Shown: positions 33,775-40,570 of the stretch, in pieces | Layout: each line of letters starts with the position of its first letter | Position numbering within the stretch: the first letter of the stretch is position 1 | Assembly (NCBI GenBank): GCA_016937715.1 | Contig: JAFGWA010000007.1 | Coordinates: forward strand, 1-40,642 | Direction: 5' to 3' | Length of the DNA: 40,642 nt | DNA from: Candidatus Goldiibacteriota bacterium | Lineage (GTDB): Bacteria > Oederibacteriota > PGYV01 | Made by a program: the position numbers and the translations under genes | The notes under the pieces: generated by a model | What the model was told of the DNA's origin: nothing | Seen by the model: only the letters and a program-made list of their open reading frames with translations | Databases searched by the model: none

Positions 33775-33804
33775 AATTTCAAATTTAAATTGCGGAGGTG
33801 AAAT

Positions 33805-34359
33805 ATGACATTAACTGCAATAGTTCTCGGGATTGTTTTTCTTGCGGCTGTTTTTGTAATAGGCATATTTAACAAACTGGTAAGTTTAAAAAACCGCAAC
33901 AGCGAAGCGTGGGCGCAGATAGATGTTCAACTTAAACAAAGGACAGATTTGATTCCTAATCTTGTTGAAACAGTTAAGGGATACGCGGCGCACGAAAAAG
34001 ATACGCTTGAAAAAGTAATTCAGGCAAGGGCTGCGTTAACCGGAGCCGGCGCAGATGTGGCAAAGACCGCTGCCGCGGATAATATGTTAACAGGCGCGTT
34101 AAAATCGCTTTTTGCCGTAAGTGAAAATTATCCGCAGCTTAAAGCGGACGCCCATTTTACCCAGCTTATGACAGACCTTTCCGGAATGGAAAGCAAGATT
34201 GCATACGCAAGGCAGTTTTTTAACGAGACTGTGCGCGTGTATAATGAATACCAGCAGGCGTTTCCGGGAGTGATTTTCGCGGGAATGTTCGGGCACACGC
34301 AGAAACAGTTTTTTGAAACACCAGAAGAGGATAAAAAACCGGTTTCAGTTAAGTTTTAA
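33805..34359 (+). CDS. lemA: LemA-family membrane protein
   Basis: A 184-residue protein with one N-terminal membrane segment (ALTAIVLGIVFLAAVFVIGIF region) and a helical coiled domain outside. The family signature is RNSEAWAQIDVQLKQRTDLIPNLVETVKGYAAHEKDTLEKV, and RQFFNETVRVYNEY appears near 130. Its role is not well defined; LemA genes very often pair with an HtpX-type protease, as here (15 bases apart), which suggests membrane-protein quality control. A strong GGAGGTG ribosome site precedes the ATG. Confidence 0.95.
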   Translation: MTLTAIVLGIVFLAAVFVIGIFNKLVSLKNRNSEAWAQIDVQLKQRTDLIPNLVETVKGYAAHEKDTLEKVIQARAALTGAGADVAKTAAADNMLTGALKSLFAVSENYPQLKADAHFTQLMTDLSGMESKIAYARQFFNETVRVYNEYQQAFPGVIFAGMFGHTQKQFFETPEEDKKPVSVKF

Positions 34360-34374
34360 AAAAAGGAAATATAA

Positions 34375-35262
34375 ATGGTATACGAGGATATAGCCGCCAA
34401 TAAAAACAATACCTTTATATTGTTGTTTTTCTACGGCATCCTAATTGCCGGACTTGGGTGGATTATAGGGGTGCTGTACGGCGACCCTTATACAGGAATT
34501 GTAATCGGTGTTACCGCGTCTTTTATCATGACTTTCTTTTCCTATTATAACAGCGGCAAACTGGCCATTTTATCATCGGGCGCGGTGGAGGCGGACAGAA
34601 AAATATACCCCGGCCTTTATTACGCGGCAGAAGGTATGGCGCTGGCAGCAGGGCTTCCCGCTCCAAAAGTATATGTCATGCCAAGCGAAAGTATAAATGC
34701 TTTTGCGGCCGGCAGGGACCCAAAGCATTCCGCGATAGCCGTTACAACAGGCGCCTTAAAAAAACTTACCAAACTGGAATTAGAAGGCGTAATAGCCCAC
34801 GAAATGAGCCATGTAAAAAATTATGACATTCTTGTAAGTACCGTTGCCGCGGTAATGGCGGGCGCTGTTTTTATGATTTCCGATGTAATAAAAAGAAGCG
34901 CGTTTCGCGGGCGTTCCGGACGGGCAGGCCTGTTTTTTGGGATACTTGCAATTGCGGCCGCGATACTTGCGCCTATAGGCGCAATGGCTATAAAGTTTGC
35001 GGTGTCAAGGCAAAGGGAATATATGGCAGATGCGTCGGCAGTTTTACTTACAAGATACCCGCAGGGGCTGATAGACGCTCTTGAAAAGATAAAGAAAGAA
35101 ACTTATCCGGAAGCTGAATATAATTCAGGAATGCAGCACATGTATTTTGCAAATCCGTTCAGATTCAGGGCAGATCAGCTTTTTTCCACTCATCCGCCGT
35201 TGGATTTAAGGATAGAACGGTTAAAGGGGAATATATACAAAGAAAACCCTAAAATGGGTTAA
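34375..35262 (+). CDS. htpX: HtpX-like M48 membrane metalloprotease
   Basis: Zinc protease of the inner membrane that degrades misfolded membrane proteins. The 295-residue protein has two N-terminal hydrophobic segments, zinc ligands in HEMSH (142-146) and the third ligand in REYMADASA near 215, with two more membrane segments between them. The AGLPAPKVYVMPSESINAFAAGR stretch is typical for the family. It follows lemA directly and ends just before a tandem promoter region. Regulation is not visible beyond co-transcription with lemA. Confidence 0.95.
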   Translation: MVYEDIAANKNNTFILLFFYGILIAGLGWIIGVLYGDPYTGIVIGVTASFIMTFFSYYNSGKLAILSSGAVEADRKIYPGLYYAAEGMALAAGLPAPKVYVMPSESINAFAAGRDPKHSAIAVTTGALKKLTKLELEGVIAHEMSHVKNYDILVSTVAAVMAGAVFMISDVIKRSAFRGRSGRAGLFFGILAIAAAILAPIGAMAIKFAVSRQREYMADASAVLLTRYPQGLIDALEKIKKETYPEAEYNSGMQHMYFANPFRFRADQLFSTHPPLDLRIERLKGNIYKENPKMG

Positions 35263-35268
35263 GGTTTC

Positions 35269-35332
35269 TTGACAACCGCTGAAAATAATTGTATTCTTGA
35301 AACTTGACTTTTAGGAATAAAAATGAGATAAT
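35269..35332 (+). promoter_or_regulatory. Tandem promoters upstream of nfu
   Basis: P1: TTGACA at 35269-35274 and TATTCT at 35292-35297, 17 bases apart. P2: TTGACT at 35304-35309 and GATAAT at 35327-35332, also 17 bases apart. Both point to nfu. P2 overlaps the palindrome at 35331-35351. Confidence 0.7.
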
Positions 35333-35351
35333 ATCACAAAAAAAGTGATAT
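35331..35351. promoter_or_regulatory. Operator-like palindrome at the nfu promoter
   Basis: ATATCAC and GTGATAT are perfect inverted arms around seven A residues (35331-35351). The site covers the end of the P2 -10 and the expected transcript start, a typical repressor position. The regulator is unknown; Fe-S or redox control is a guess based on nfu. A simple RNA hairpin is the alternative. Confidence 0.6.
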
Positions 35352-35370
35352 ACATTCAGGAGGTAATAAA

Positions 35371-35598
35371 ATGAGAGAAAAAGTAAAAGCGGTTATAGAA
35401 GATTTAAGGCAGTACCTTCAGGCAGACGGAGGGGATTTGGAATTTGTGGATTTGGATGAAAAAACAGGTGTTGTAAAAGTCCGCCTTCAGGGAGCTTGTC
35501 AGGGATGCCCTATGTCACAGATGACTTTAAAGCAGGGTGTTGAAGCCCGCCTTAAGGAAGAAGTACCGGGAGTTACAGAAGTAATAGCGGTTCCGTAA
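35371..35598 (+). CDS. nfu: NifU-like iron-sulfur cluster scaffold/carrier (Nfu)
   Basis: A 75-residue stand-alone Nfu domain that carries or delivers [4Fe-4S] clusters. The key part is QADGGDLEFVDLDEKTGVVKVRLQ followed by GACQGCPMSQMTLK, with the CxxC ligands near residues 48 and 51. The start has AGGAGG upstream. Two promoters and a palindrome precede it. A 57-residue Cys-rich ORF follows after 11 bases. The predicted Fe-S TrpRS in the window would be one possible client, which is speculation. Confidence 0.95.
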   Translation: MREKVKAVIEDLRQYLQADGGDLEFVDLDEKTGVVKVRLQGACQGCPMSQMTLKQGVEARLKEEVPGVTEVIAVP

Positions 35599-35609
35599 AA
35601 AGCGCGATA

Positions 35610-35783
35610 ATGCAGTCGTCATTCTGCAAGTATGAAAATAATGAAGAGTGTATGCTGTTAAAGGGAAAATGCGACCCGGGCCGTAAGGGGTGTGTGATAC
35701 GGCGCGGGTTTAATGTAAGCGAGAAACCTGAAACGGCAAAATTTGGAGAAAAGAAAAAAAGAATAACGCGCAATGATTCTTAA
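35610..35783 (+). CDS. Small Cys-rich protein of 57 residues
   Basis: A short frame from ATG 35610 to TAA 35783. Four Cys are spaced C6-x7-C14-x6-C21-x6-C28, with the motif GKCDPGRKGCVIRRG. The rest (residues 30-57) is basic. The even Cys spacing and the CDPGxKGC motif look like a metal or Fe-S site and recall short conserved Cys-rich proteins, though no family can be named. It follows nfu by 11 bases and likely shares its transcript, with no clear ribosome site of its own. Its stop codon overlaps the end of the opposite gene by four bases. Confidence 0.65.
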   Translation: MQSSFCKYENNEECMLLKGKCDPGRKGCVIRRGFNVSEKPETAKFGEKKKRITRNDS

Positions 35784-36676
35784 AGGCTAAGTATGTATCT
35801 GATGTGTTCTTTAACTTTTTCCTGTGAGTTAAAAGAAAGACCAAAGTGTTTGTGCATATTGTCCACGGAAAACATCACGGGGTCGTCTGAATAACCATAA
35901 TCAAATACTTCCAGTTTGCTTTTGCTATTGGAATATTTTATTGCCCATTTTGCCGCCTGCTCCCAGCTTAAAAAATTTCTGCTTAAACCGTAAAAGGTTT
36001 CGCCTTTAAGGTTAGATTCAATAACTTTTCTGTATAATACAGCCAGATCTCCCGCCCATATAAACTGTGTGCCGTCATTTTTAATTACCTGTATTGTTTT
36101 GCCGGCTTTCGCGTCCGCGCATATCTGGCGGAATCTGTTATCGGGCTGCATTGAAGAACCCGGCACTACGGGATTTCCAAAGGTATAACCGGGGCGGATA
36201 ATGTTAAGTTTCAGTTTTGGGTAATAATGGGAATAAGCCGAAATAAAAAGTTCCACAGCGCCCTTTGTAGCGCCATAAAAATCAGCGGGGATAAGGCGGC
36301 ACTGTTCAGTGATGCGTTTCTGATAATACCCCGATGCCGCGGTGGAAGAGGTGTAAAGTATTTTCTGCGCCCCTTTTTTTATTGCAAGTTCAATAAGGCG
36401 TACGGAATTTAAGGTTTCGTTTTCAATCATTTCCGGGCCTGTATCACCCCAGCAAAGGGCAATGTGAACAAGCGCGTCAGGTTTTTTTATCGCCGCTGAA
36501 AGCGCTTTAAAGTCCTTCATATCAGCTTTGATAATTTTTATGTTTTTGATTTTTCCCAAAGAAGGGGCTTTTTGGGGGTTTCTTGCCAGAATTATAACTT
36601 CGTGGCCGGCTTTAGCCAGTTCCACAGCCGTGTAACTGCCGATAAATCCCGTTCCGCCTGTCAGATAAACCCGCAT
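35780..36676 (-). CDS. NAD-dependent epimerase/dehydratase (extended SDR)
   Basis: A 298-residue Rossmann-fold enzyme acting on a nucleotide sugar or similar substrate. It has GGTGFIG at 7-13, ADMKDF near 51 for cofactor binding, the catalytic Ser in YTSSTAA near 110 and the YGATK motif near 134 (Tyr and Lys of the active site). PGYTFGNPVVPGSS near 164 fits the extended SDR family. The C-terminal part differs from GalE, so the substrate is open. It is read against its neighbours, with its own AGGAGG site (36680-36685 on the reverse strand). Confidence 0.88.
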   Translation of the reverse strand: MRVYLTGGTGFIGSYTAVELAKAGHEVIILARNPQKAPSLGKIKNIKIIKADMKDFKALSAAIKKPDALVHIALCWGDTGPEMIENETLNSVRLIELAIKKGAQKILYTSSTAASGYYQKRITEQCRLIPADFYGATKGAVELFISAYSHYYPKLKLNIIRPGYTFGNPVVPGSSMQPDNRFRQICADAKAGKTIQVIKNDGTQFIWAGDLAVLYRKVIESNLKGETFYGLSRNFLSWEQAAKWAIKYSNSKSKLEVFDYGYSDDPVMFSVDNMHKHFGLSFNSQEKVKEHIRYILSL

Positions 36677-36691
36677 AAAACCTCCTGATGA

Positions 36692-36734
36692 TTGACAAAT
36701 ATGTTGTTTGTGTTAATATAATGTTATCACAAAC
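36692..36734 (+). promoter_or_regulatory. Promoter with flanking inverted repeat, upstream of the small barrel
   Basis: TTGACA at 36692-36697 and TATAAT at 36717-36722 are 19 bases apart, slightly long. GTTTGTG (36706-36712) and CACAAAC (36728-36734) are perfect inverted arms that bracket the -10. This suggests control by a dimeric protein. The gap is divergent between the epimerase and the + strand gene. Confidence 0.6.
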
Positions 36735-36776
36735 AGGGATTAAAGAGGAAGTTAAAAAATATTTTGGAGGGTTTAA

Positions 36777-37385
36777 ATGAAGAAGTTGTTAATTGTTTTA
36801 GCGGTAGTTTCACTTCTTGTAGCACCGGCATTTGCAGCAAAGTCCAACAGTTTTGAAAAGGCAGTTAAGGGAGAAGGGGTAGACTGGGCAACACAGCAGA
36901 ACGTTTTAACAGTAAACCCGCTTATTTTTATTGGTATTTTAAGTGCACATTATGAAATGGCAATGGGAAAGACAAATGGACTTGGATTTAATGGTTTGTT
37001 TAACTGGTTTGGTATTGGTAATTGGAGTTATACAACAATCGGGGCCGGCGCAGAATACAACTGGTATTTCCAGAACCATGCTTTAAATGGTTGGTTTGCA
37101 GGACCTCAGGCACAGATTACAATGTCAATGATTAGTTATGAGTATACAGAATGGAATGATACCTATACTGAACTCGTGACAAAAACAGGTACAGGTTCAG
37201 CTGTTATGTTTGGACTTGGAGGACATGGCGGATATAGATGGATATGGGATAATGGATTCACACTTGATCTGCAGGTGGCTTTAAGTTACAACATTGGTAG
37301 CGCTATAGAAATTAATGGAGTAAAAGCAGAAGGATTCGGTGGAGTTGGTTTTGGACCGGGACTTAACTTGGGATATGCATGGTAA
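36777..37385 (+). CDS. Small exported outer-membrane beta-barrel protein
   Basis: A 202-residue protein with a textbook signal peptide (LLIVLAVVSLLVAPAFAA, cleavage near residue 21). The mature chain has alternating strand patterns rich in Gly, Tyr and Trp (TTIGAGAEYNWYFQNHALNGWFAGP) and ends in LNLGYAW. It resembles small OmpW/DUF3575-like barrels, but no exact family is recognised. A strong promoter, GGAGG ribosome site and terminator surround it, which suggests high expression. The codon choice is more AT-rich than in the housekeeping genes. Confidence 0.8.
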   Translation: MKKLLIVLAVVSLLVAPAFAAKSNSFEKAVKGEGVDWATQQNVLTVNPLIFIGILSAHYEMAMGKTNGLGFNGLFNWFGIGNWSYTTIGAGAEYNWYFQNHALNGWFAGPQAQITMSMISYEYTEWNDTYTELVTKTGTGSAVMFGLGGHGGYRWIWDNGFTLDLQVALSYNIGSAIEINGVKAEGFGGVGFGPGLNLGYAW

Positions 37386-37412
37386 TTCAGTAATACAATA
37401 AATTATCTTTTC

Positions 37413-37446
37413 AAAAAGGGCGGCAGAAATGCCGTCCTTTTTTTTT
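37413..37446 (+). terminator. Rho-independent terminator after the small barrel gene
   Basis: AAAAAGGGCGGCA (37413-37425) pairs with TGCCGTCCTTTTT (37430-37442) over a GAAA tetraloop, with one G-T pair, then a T run. Confidence 0.9.
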
Positions 37447-37450
37447 ATGT

Positions 37451-37488
37451 GTTTTTGTTTTTGTAGGGGACGCGCTCCTGCGCGTCCC
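37451..37488 (+). repeat. Dispersed intergenic hairpin repeat, intact copy
   Basis: GTTTTTGTTTTTGTAG followed by GGGACGCGC (37467-37475), loop TCCT and GCGCGTCCC (37480-37488). The nine-base-pair stem is perfect. A degraded copy lies at 14479-14510. It is not followed by a T run, so it is not a terminator. Confidence 0.75.
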
Positions 37489-37533
37489 GTGGATACAATA
37501 TTATGATATTGCCGCTTGCCTATAAAAAAATAC

Positions 37534-37561
37534 TTGCATTCAAAATAAAATTGTATATAAT
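37534..37561 (+). promoter_or_regulatory. Promoter of the barrel-TPR gene
   Basis: TTGCAT at 37534-37539 and TATAAT at 37556-37561 are 16 bases apart. The transcript would start near 37568, which supports the ATG at 37638 over the longer open frame from 37503. Confidence 0.7.
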
Positions 37562-37637
37562 ATCCTTCAACATAGAGGGTAAAACGGGCAATCCAACAAT
37601 TGCTTATTTTACTTATTTTCATTTGGAGGAGATGGAA

Positions 37638-39269
37638 ATGGTAAAAAAAGTTTTTAGTAAATTTTTATTTATTTTATTTGTATTGGCTTTAATTGTCCCG
37701 CCGTCTTTTTGCGGGTCAGACTGGTATCTGTCTTTAACGGGGGGTATGAATTCGGTTTTGATGGGGGAATACAATCAGGCAATAAAGGAAGCCAATGATT
37801 ACAACACTTCAATTGGAATAAAATCATCTTTAAAGCCGCTTGCGTTTGGATTATTACCTTCTTTGGAAGTCGGATACAATTTTAACGCGCCTGCGGGCTT
37901 AGCCGCTGTGTATCTTAAGAATGAAGTAAGTATCATCAGAGATACAGAAAGCATCGCGCTTTGGCCAAACGGAAAGACCGCGCAGAAAATTTCCGGCGAT
38001 TTCAGTGCTATCTATACGGGGATAGGGCTGAAAAAATACGCTTTTGATGAATCTGCTTTTAATCCCTATATAGGCCTGGACGCCGGATTGACGTATTCGT
38101 TTAATAACACTATGGATGAAGAGTCTGCTCTTGAAGACGGGACATATTCTTACAGAATAAAAAAGTCATGGGATACGGCATTTGCCGGGATAAGCGCGGA
38201 AGCAGGCGCCAACTGGATGTTTTCGGAAAGTGCGGGTATAAATTTAAAAACAGGTTACAGGTATTCAAGGGGCACTGTAATGGTTAAAACAGAGAATGTT
38301 TATGGCTGGACAGGCGAATCGCAGGGACAGTCACAGGTGGATTACTCCGGATTCTATTTTGGCGCGGGGTTATTGATTGGATTTGGCAATACGGAAAAAA
38401 CAGCGGCAATAAAAACATTAGCCGCAGGGTCGGAACAGTTTCCGGAAATAGGAAAAAAGATATACACCGATGGGGTCACTCTTTTTGACGCGGGTCTGTA
38501 CAAGCGGTCAGAGATTAAGTTTCTGGAATTAAACCAGATAAGCCCGGGAAACTCTGACGTAAAAAAATATCTTGATGAGATAGCGGTTAAACTTGAAGGT
38601 GATAAGAAGCAGGAGAATATTAAAAAACTTCTTGCGGAAGCTGATGAACTTAGGGGTAAGAATAAGTTTGAAGGGGCTTATAACAGGTATTTAGAAGTAA
38701 ATAAAATAGACGCGGAAAATGAAACCGCAGTTTTTTACCTTAAATATTTCAGGGAAACCGCGGTTGCCAAATATGGCGATGCAAGGGAGTTGAATTCGCA
38801 GGGTAAAATTGCGCCTGCGCTTAAACTTGCCAAAGAGGCGGCGGAGTATTCCCCTGAAAACAATGAAATAGCGGATTTTGTAAAAGAACTGCAGGGCATT
38901 AAAAAAGATAAAAAGAAAGCGGATGCATTGTATAACGAAGGAGTTCTTAATTACCAGAAAGGGTATTATGATAAAGCGATAGTATCATGGGAAAAAGTTT
39001 TAGAGATTTATCCGGATGACATTGAAACTAAAAAAAATCTTGCCCTGGCAAAAGAGAAGTATTCAGGTGAAAGCGCCAAGGCAGTGCAAAGCGCGCAGGA
39101 AGCAATGGGGCAGGCAAAAGAGTTTTTTGACCGCGGCCTTCTGGAAGACGCCAGATCTAAAGCAGAGTATGTTTTAAGGATAGATTCAAAGGATGAAGAC
39201 GCGATAAAACTGCTGGCAGAGATTGATAGAAGAACTGATAAAAAATCAACAACGCTTATTAAGCGATAA
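37638..39269 (+). CDS. Outer-membrane barrel fused to a C-terminal TPR domain
   Basis: A 543-residue exported protein. The signal peptide ends near residue 25 (ALIVPPSFCG). Residues about 25-255 look like a beta-barrel (LSLTGGMNSVLMGEYN, YIGLDAGLTYSFNNT, YFGAGLLIGFGN). From about 275 on the sequence is helical with TPR units, for example KADALYNEGVLNYQKGYYDKAIVSWEKVLEIYPDD. The order barrel then TPR is the reverse of the common TPR-then-barrel layout, so the TPR part probably faces the periplasm as a docking platform. GGAGG at 37625-37629 fixes the start. The next gene follows after 14 bases. Confidence 0.8.
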   Translation: MVKKVFSKFLFILFVLALIVPPSFCGSDWYLSLTGGMNSVLMGEYNQAIKEANDYNTSIGIKSSLKPLAFGLLPSLEVGYNFNAPAGLAAVYLKNEVSIIRDTESIALWPNGKTAQKISGDFSAIYTGIGLKKYAFDESAFNPYIGLDAGLTYSFNNTMDEESALEDGTYSYRIKKSWDTAFAGISAEAGANWMFSESAGINLKTGYRYSRGTVMVKTENVYGWTGESQGQSQVDYSGFYFGAGLLIGFGNTEKTAAIKTLAAGSEQFPEIGKKIYTDGVTLFDAGLYKRSEIKFLELNQISPGNSDVKKYLDEIAVKLEGDKKQENIKKLLAEADELRGKNKFEGAYNRYLEVNKIDAENETAVFYLKYFRETAVAKYGDARELNSQGKIAPALKLAKEAAEYSPENNEIADFVKELQGIKKDKKKADALYNEGVLNYQKGYYDKAIVSWEKVLEIYPDDIETKKNLALAKEKYSGESAKAVQSAQEAMGQAKEFFDRGLLEDARSKAEYVLRIDSKDEDAIKLLAEIDRRTDKKSTTLIKR

Positions 39270-39283
39270 ACATGGAGGGGAAC

Positions 39284-40492
39284 ATGAAAAAGGGAGTATT
39301 ATGTTTTTTGTTATTTGTTTTTGTAATTGTATTAGTAATAGGGTGTAATAAAAATAGCGCGCCTTTCAGCCCGCTGGCTGTAAATGTATTAAAACCCACG
39401 CCCACCAATACCGCAACGCCGGATGTTAAGTTCTCAGTGTTTTTAATGCAGGAAGCCACACCTGTGGCAAGTGTGCAGGTTAAAATGGCGCCCCAGGGTG
39501 TAACAACGCAGGCTGCGTGTTTTACAGATGAAACAGGAAAAGCGGAATTTGCGGTGCACAGCGGCGGTAATTGGGATGTAATAATTCCATCAAATGACGG
39601 CTTTGAAAATATGTATTATATGGTAGAGCCGTTATCAAATACAGTGCTTGCCATTGACAGGGGAGCACAGACCCTTGAGATGGCACTGGTAAGCGGCAGT
39701 TTAGCTTTGCCTATTCAGGCAAACGAGCAGGTATTTATGATTACATATCATACTGCTGTAAGTAAGTTATACAATCTGGAAATACTGGGAGTCCCGCAGG
39801 GATTAAGTGTTAGCGCCACATCTACACAGGTTAACAATGACGGGGATAAAGTGTTTTTTACGATTTATTATCCAAAAAGTTTTGAAGGTTTTGGCGGTGG
39901 TATTAATATATCAGTAAAAGGCACTGCAACAGTAGGCAGTTCTGTAATTTTAGCTAATTCTTTAAGTGTAGTTAAAGATTGGTCTTTTGTTGTAACAGCT
40001 GATGTGAAGTTTGCAAAAACATTTTGGGGAGTAATAACTTATTGGATGGGTGCAAAAAATTATACTTATGATGCGCAGGGTTTTCAAACTACGGGGCCTA
40101 TTAATGCTGTGACTGATAGTTATAATTTTTATGGTGATTTGGCAGCGATTACGAATGCTGGAGCGGACGGCGGTGGTGATATATTATTAGGTGAAGGGTA
40201 TTATAGTAATCTAGCAGTTGCTAAAGCTAATGGTGGTTATGAATGGGTTATGGATCACAATGGAGTTGATGCGACGATTACAATCAGATTCACTGATAGC
40301 GGCAATCTTGATGTTAAGAGAACATTTAAAGTTGATGGTGAATTGGGTGGATGGTGTGGTAGGTTTTTTCAAAATTGTTTTGGTTTTTATTCTGAATTTG
40401 ATAAGTGCAATGATTGGCCAAATACTACAGGTTGTAGTTATTCAGTATTAAGGTTGAAAAGATCGAAATCTGCAAATGTAAGGGTGTGGTAA
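39284..40492 (+). CDS. Secreted lipoprotein of unknown function
   Basis: A 402-residue lipoprotein. The signal has a hydrophobic core (LLFVFVIVLVIG) and the lipobox Cys in VIGC at about residue 21. A Thr/Pro linker (KPTPTNTATPD) follows, then a carboxypeptidase-regulatory-like Ig domain (about 45-130, ATPVASVQVKMAP and TDETGKAEFAV) and a second beta region. The last 180 residues are encoded by AT-rich DNA and contain four Cys (WCGRFFQNC, KC, GC). It shares an operon with the barrel-TPR gene and may form an envelope complex with it. Lgt and LspA in this window would process it. Confidence 0.8.
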   Translation: MKKGVLCFLLFVFVIVLVIGCNKNSAPFSPLAVNVLKPTPTNTATPDVKFSVFLMQEATPVASVQVKMAPQGVTTQAACFTDETGKAEFAVHSGGNWDVIIPSNDGFENMYYMVEPLSNTVLAIDRGAQTLEMALVSGSLALPIQANEQVFMITYHTAVSKLYNLEILGVPQGLSVSATSTQVNNDGDKVFFTIYYPKSFEGFGGGINISVKGTATVGSSVILANSLSVVKDWSFVVTADVKFAKTFWGVITYWMGAKNYTYDAQGFQTTGPINAVTDSYNFYGDLAAITNAGADGGGDILLGEGYYSNLAVAKANGGYEWVMDHNGVDATITIRFTDSGNLDVKRTFKVDGELGGWCGRFFQNCFGFYSEFDKCNDWPNTTGCSYSVLRLKRSKSANVRVW

Positions 40493-40522
40493 AACATATT
40501 TAAAAACAAAGAGAGCATACTC

Positions 40523-40551
40523 AAAAGGGGCGGTTACACCGCCCCTTTTTT
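40523..40551 (+). terminator. Rho-independent terminator after the lipoprotein gene
   Basis: AAAAGGGGCGG (40523-40533), loop TTACA, then CCGCCCCTTTT (40539-40549) and a T run. The stem is perfect at 11 base pairs. Confidence 0.92.
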
Positions 40552-40566
40552 TATTGGTGTAACCGC
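40530..40566. promoter_or_regulatory. Alternative hairpin overlapping the terminator
   Basis: GCGGTTACACC (40530-40540) and GGTGTAACCGC (40556-40566) are perfect inverted arms of 11 bases. They share bases with the terminator stem, so only one of the two structures can form at a time. Confidence 0.7.
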
Positions 40567-40570
40567 AAAG

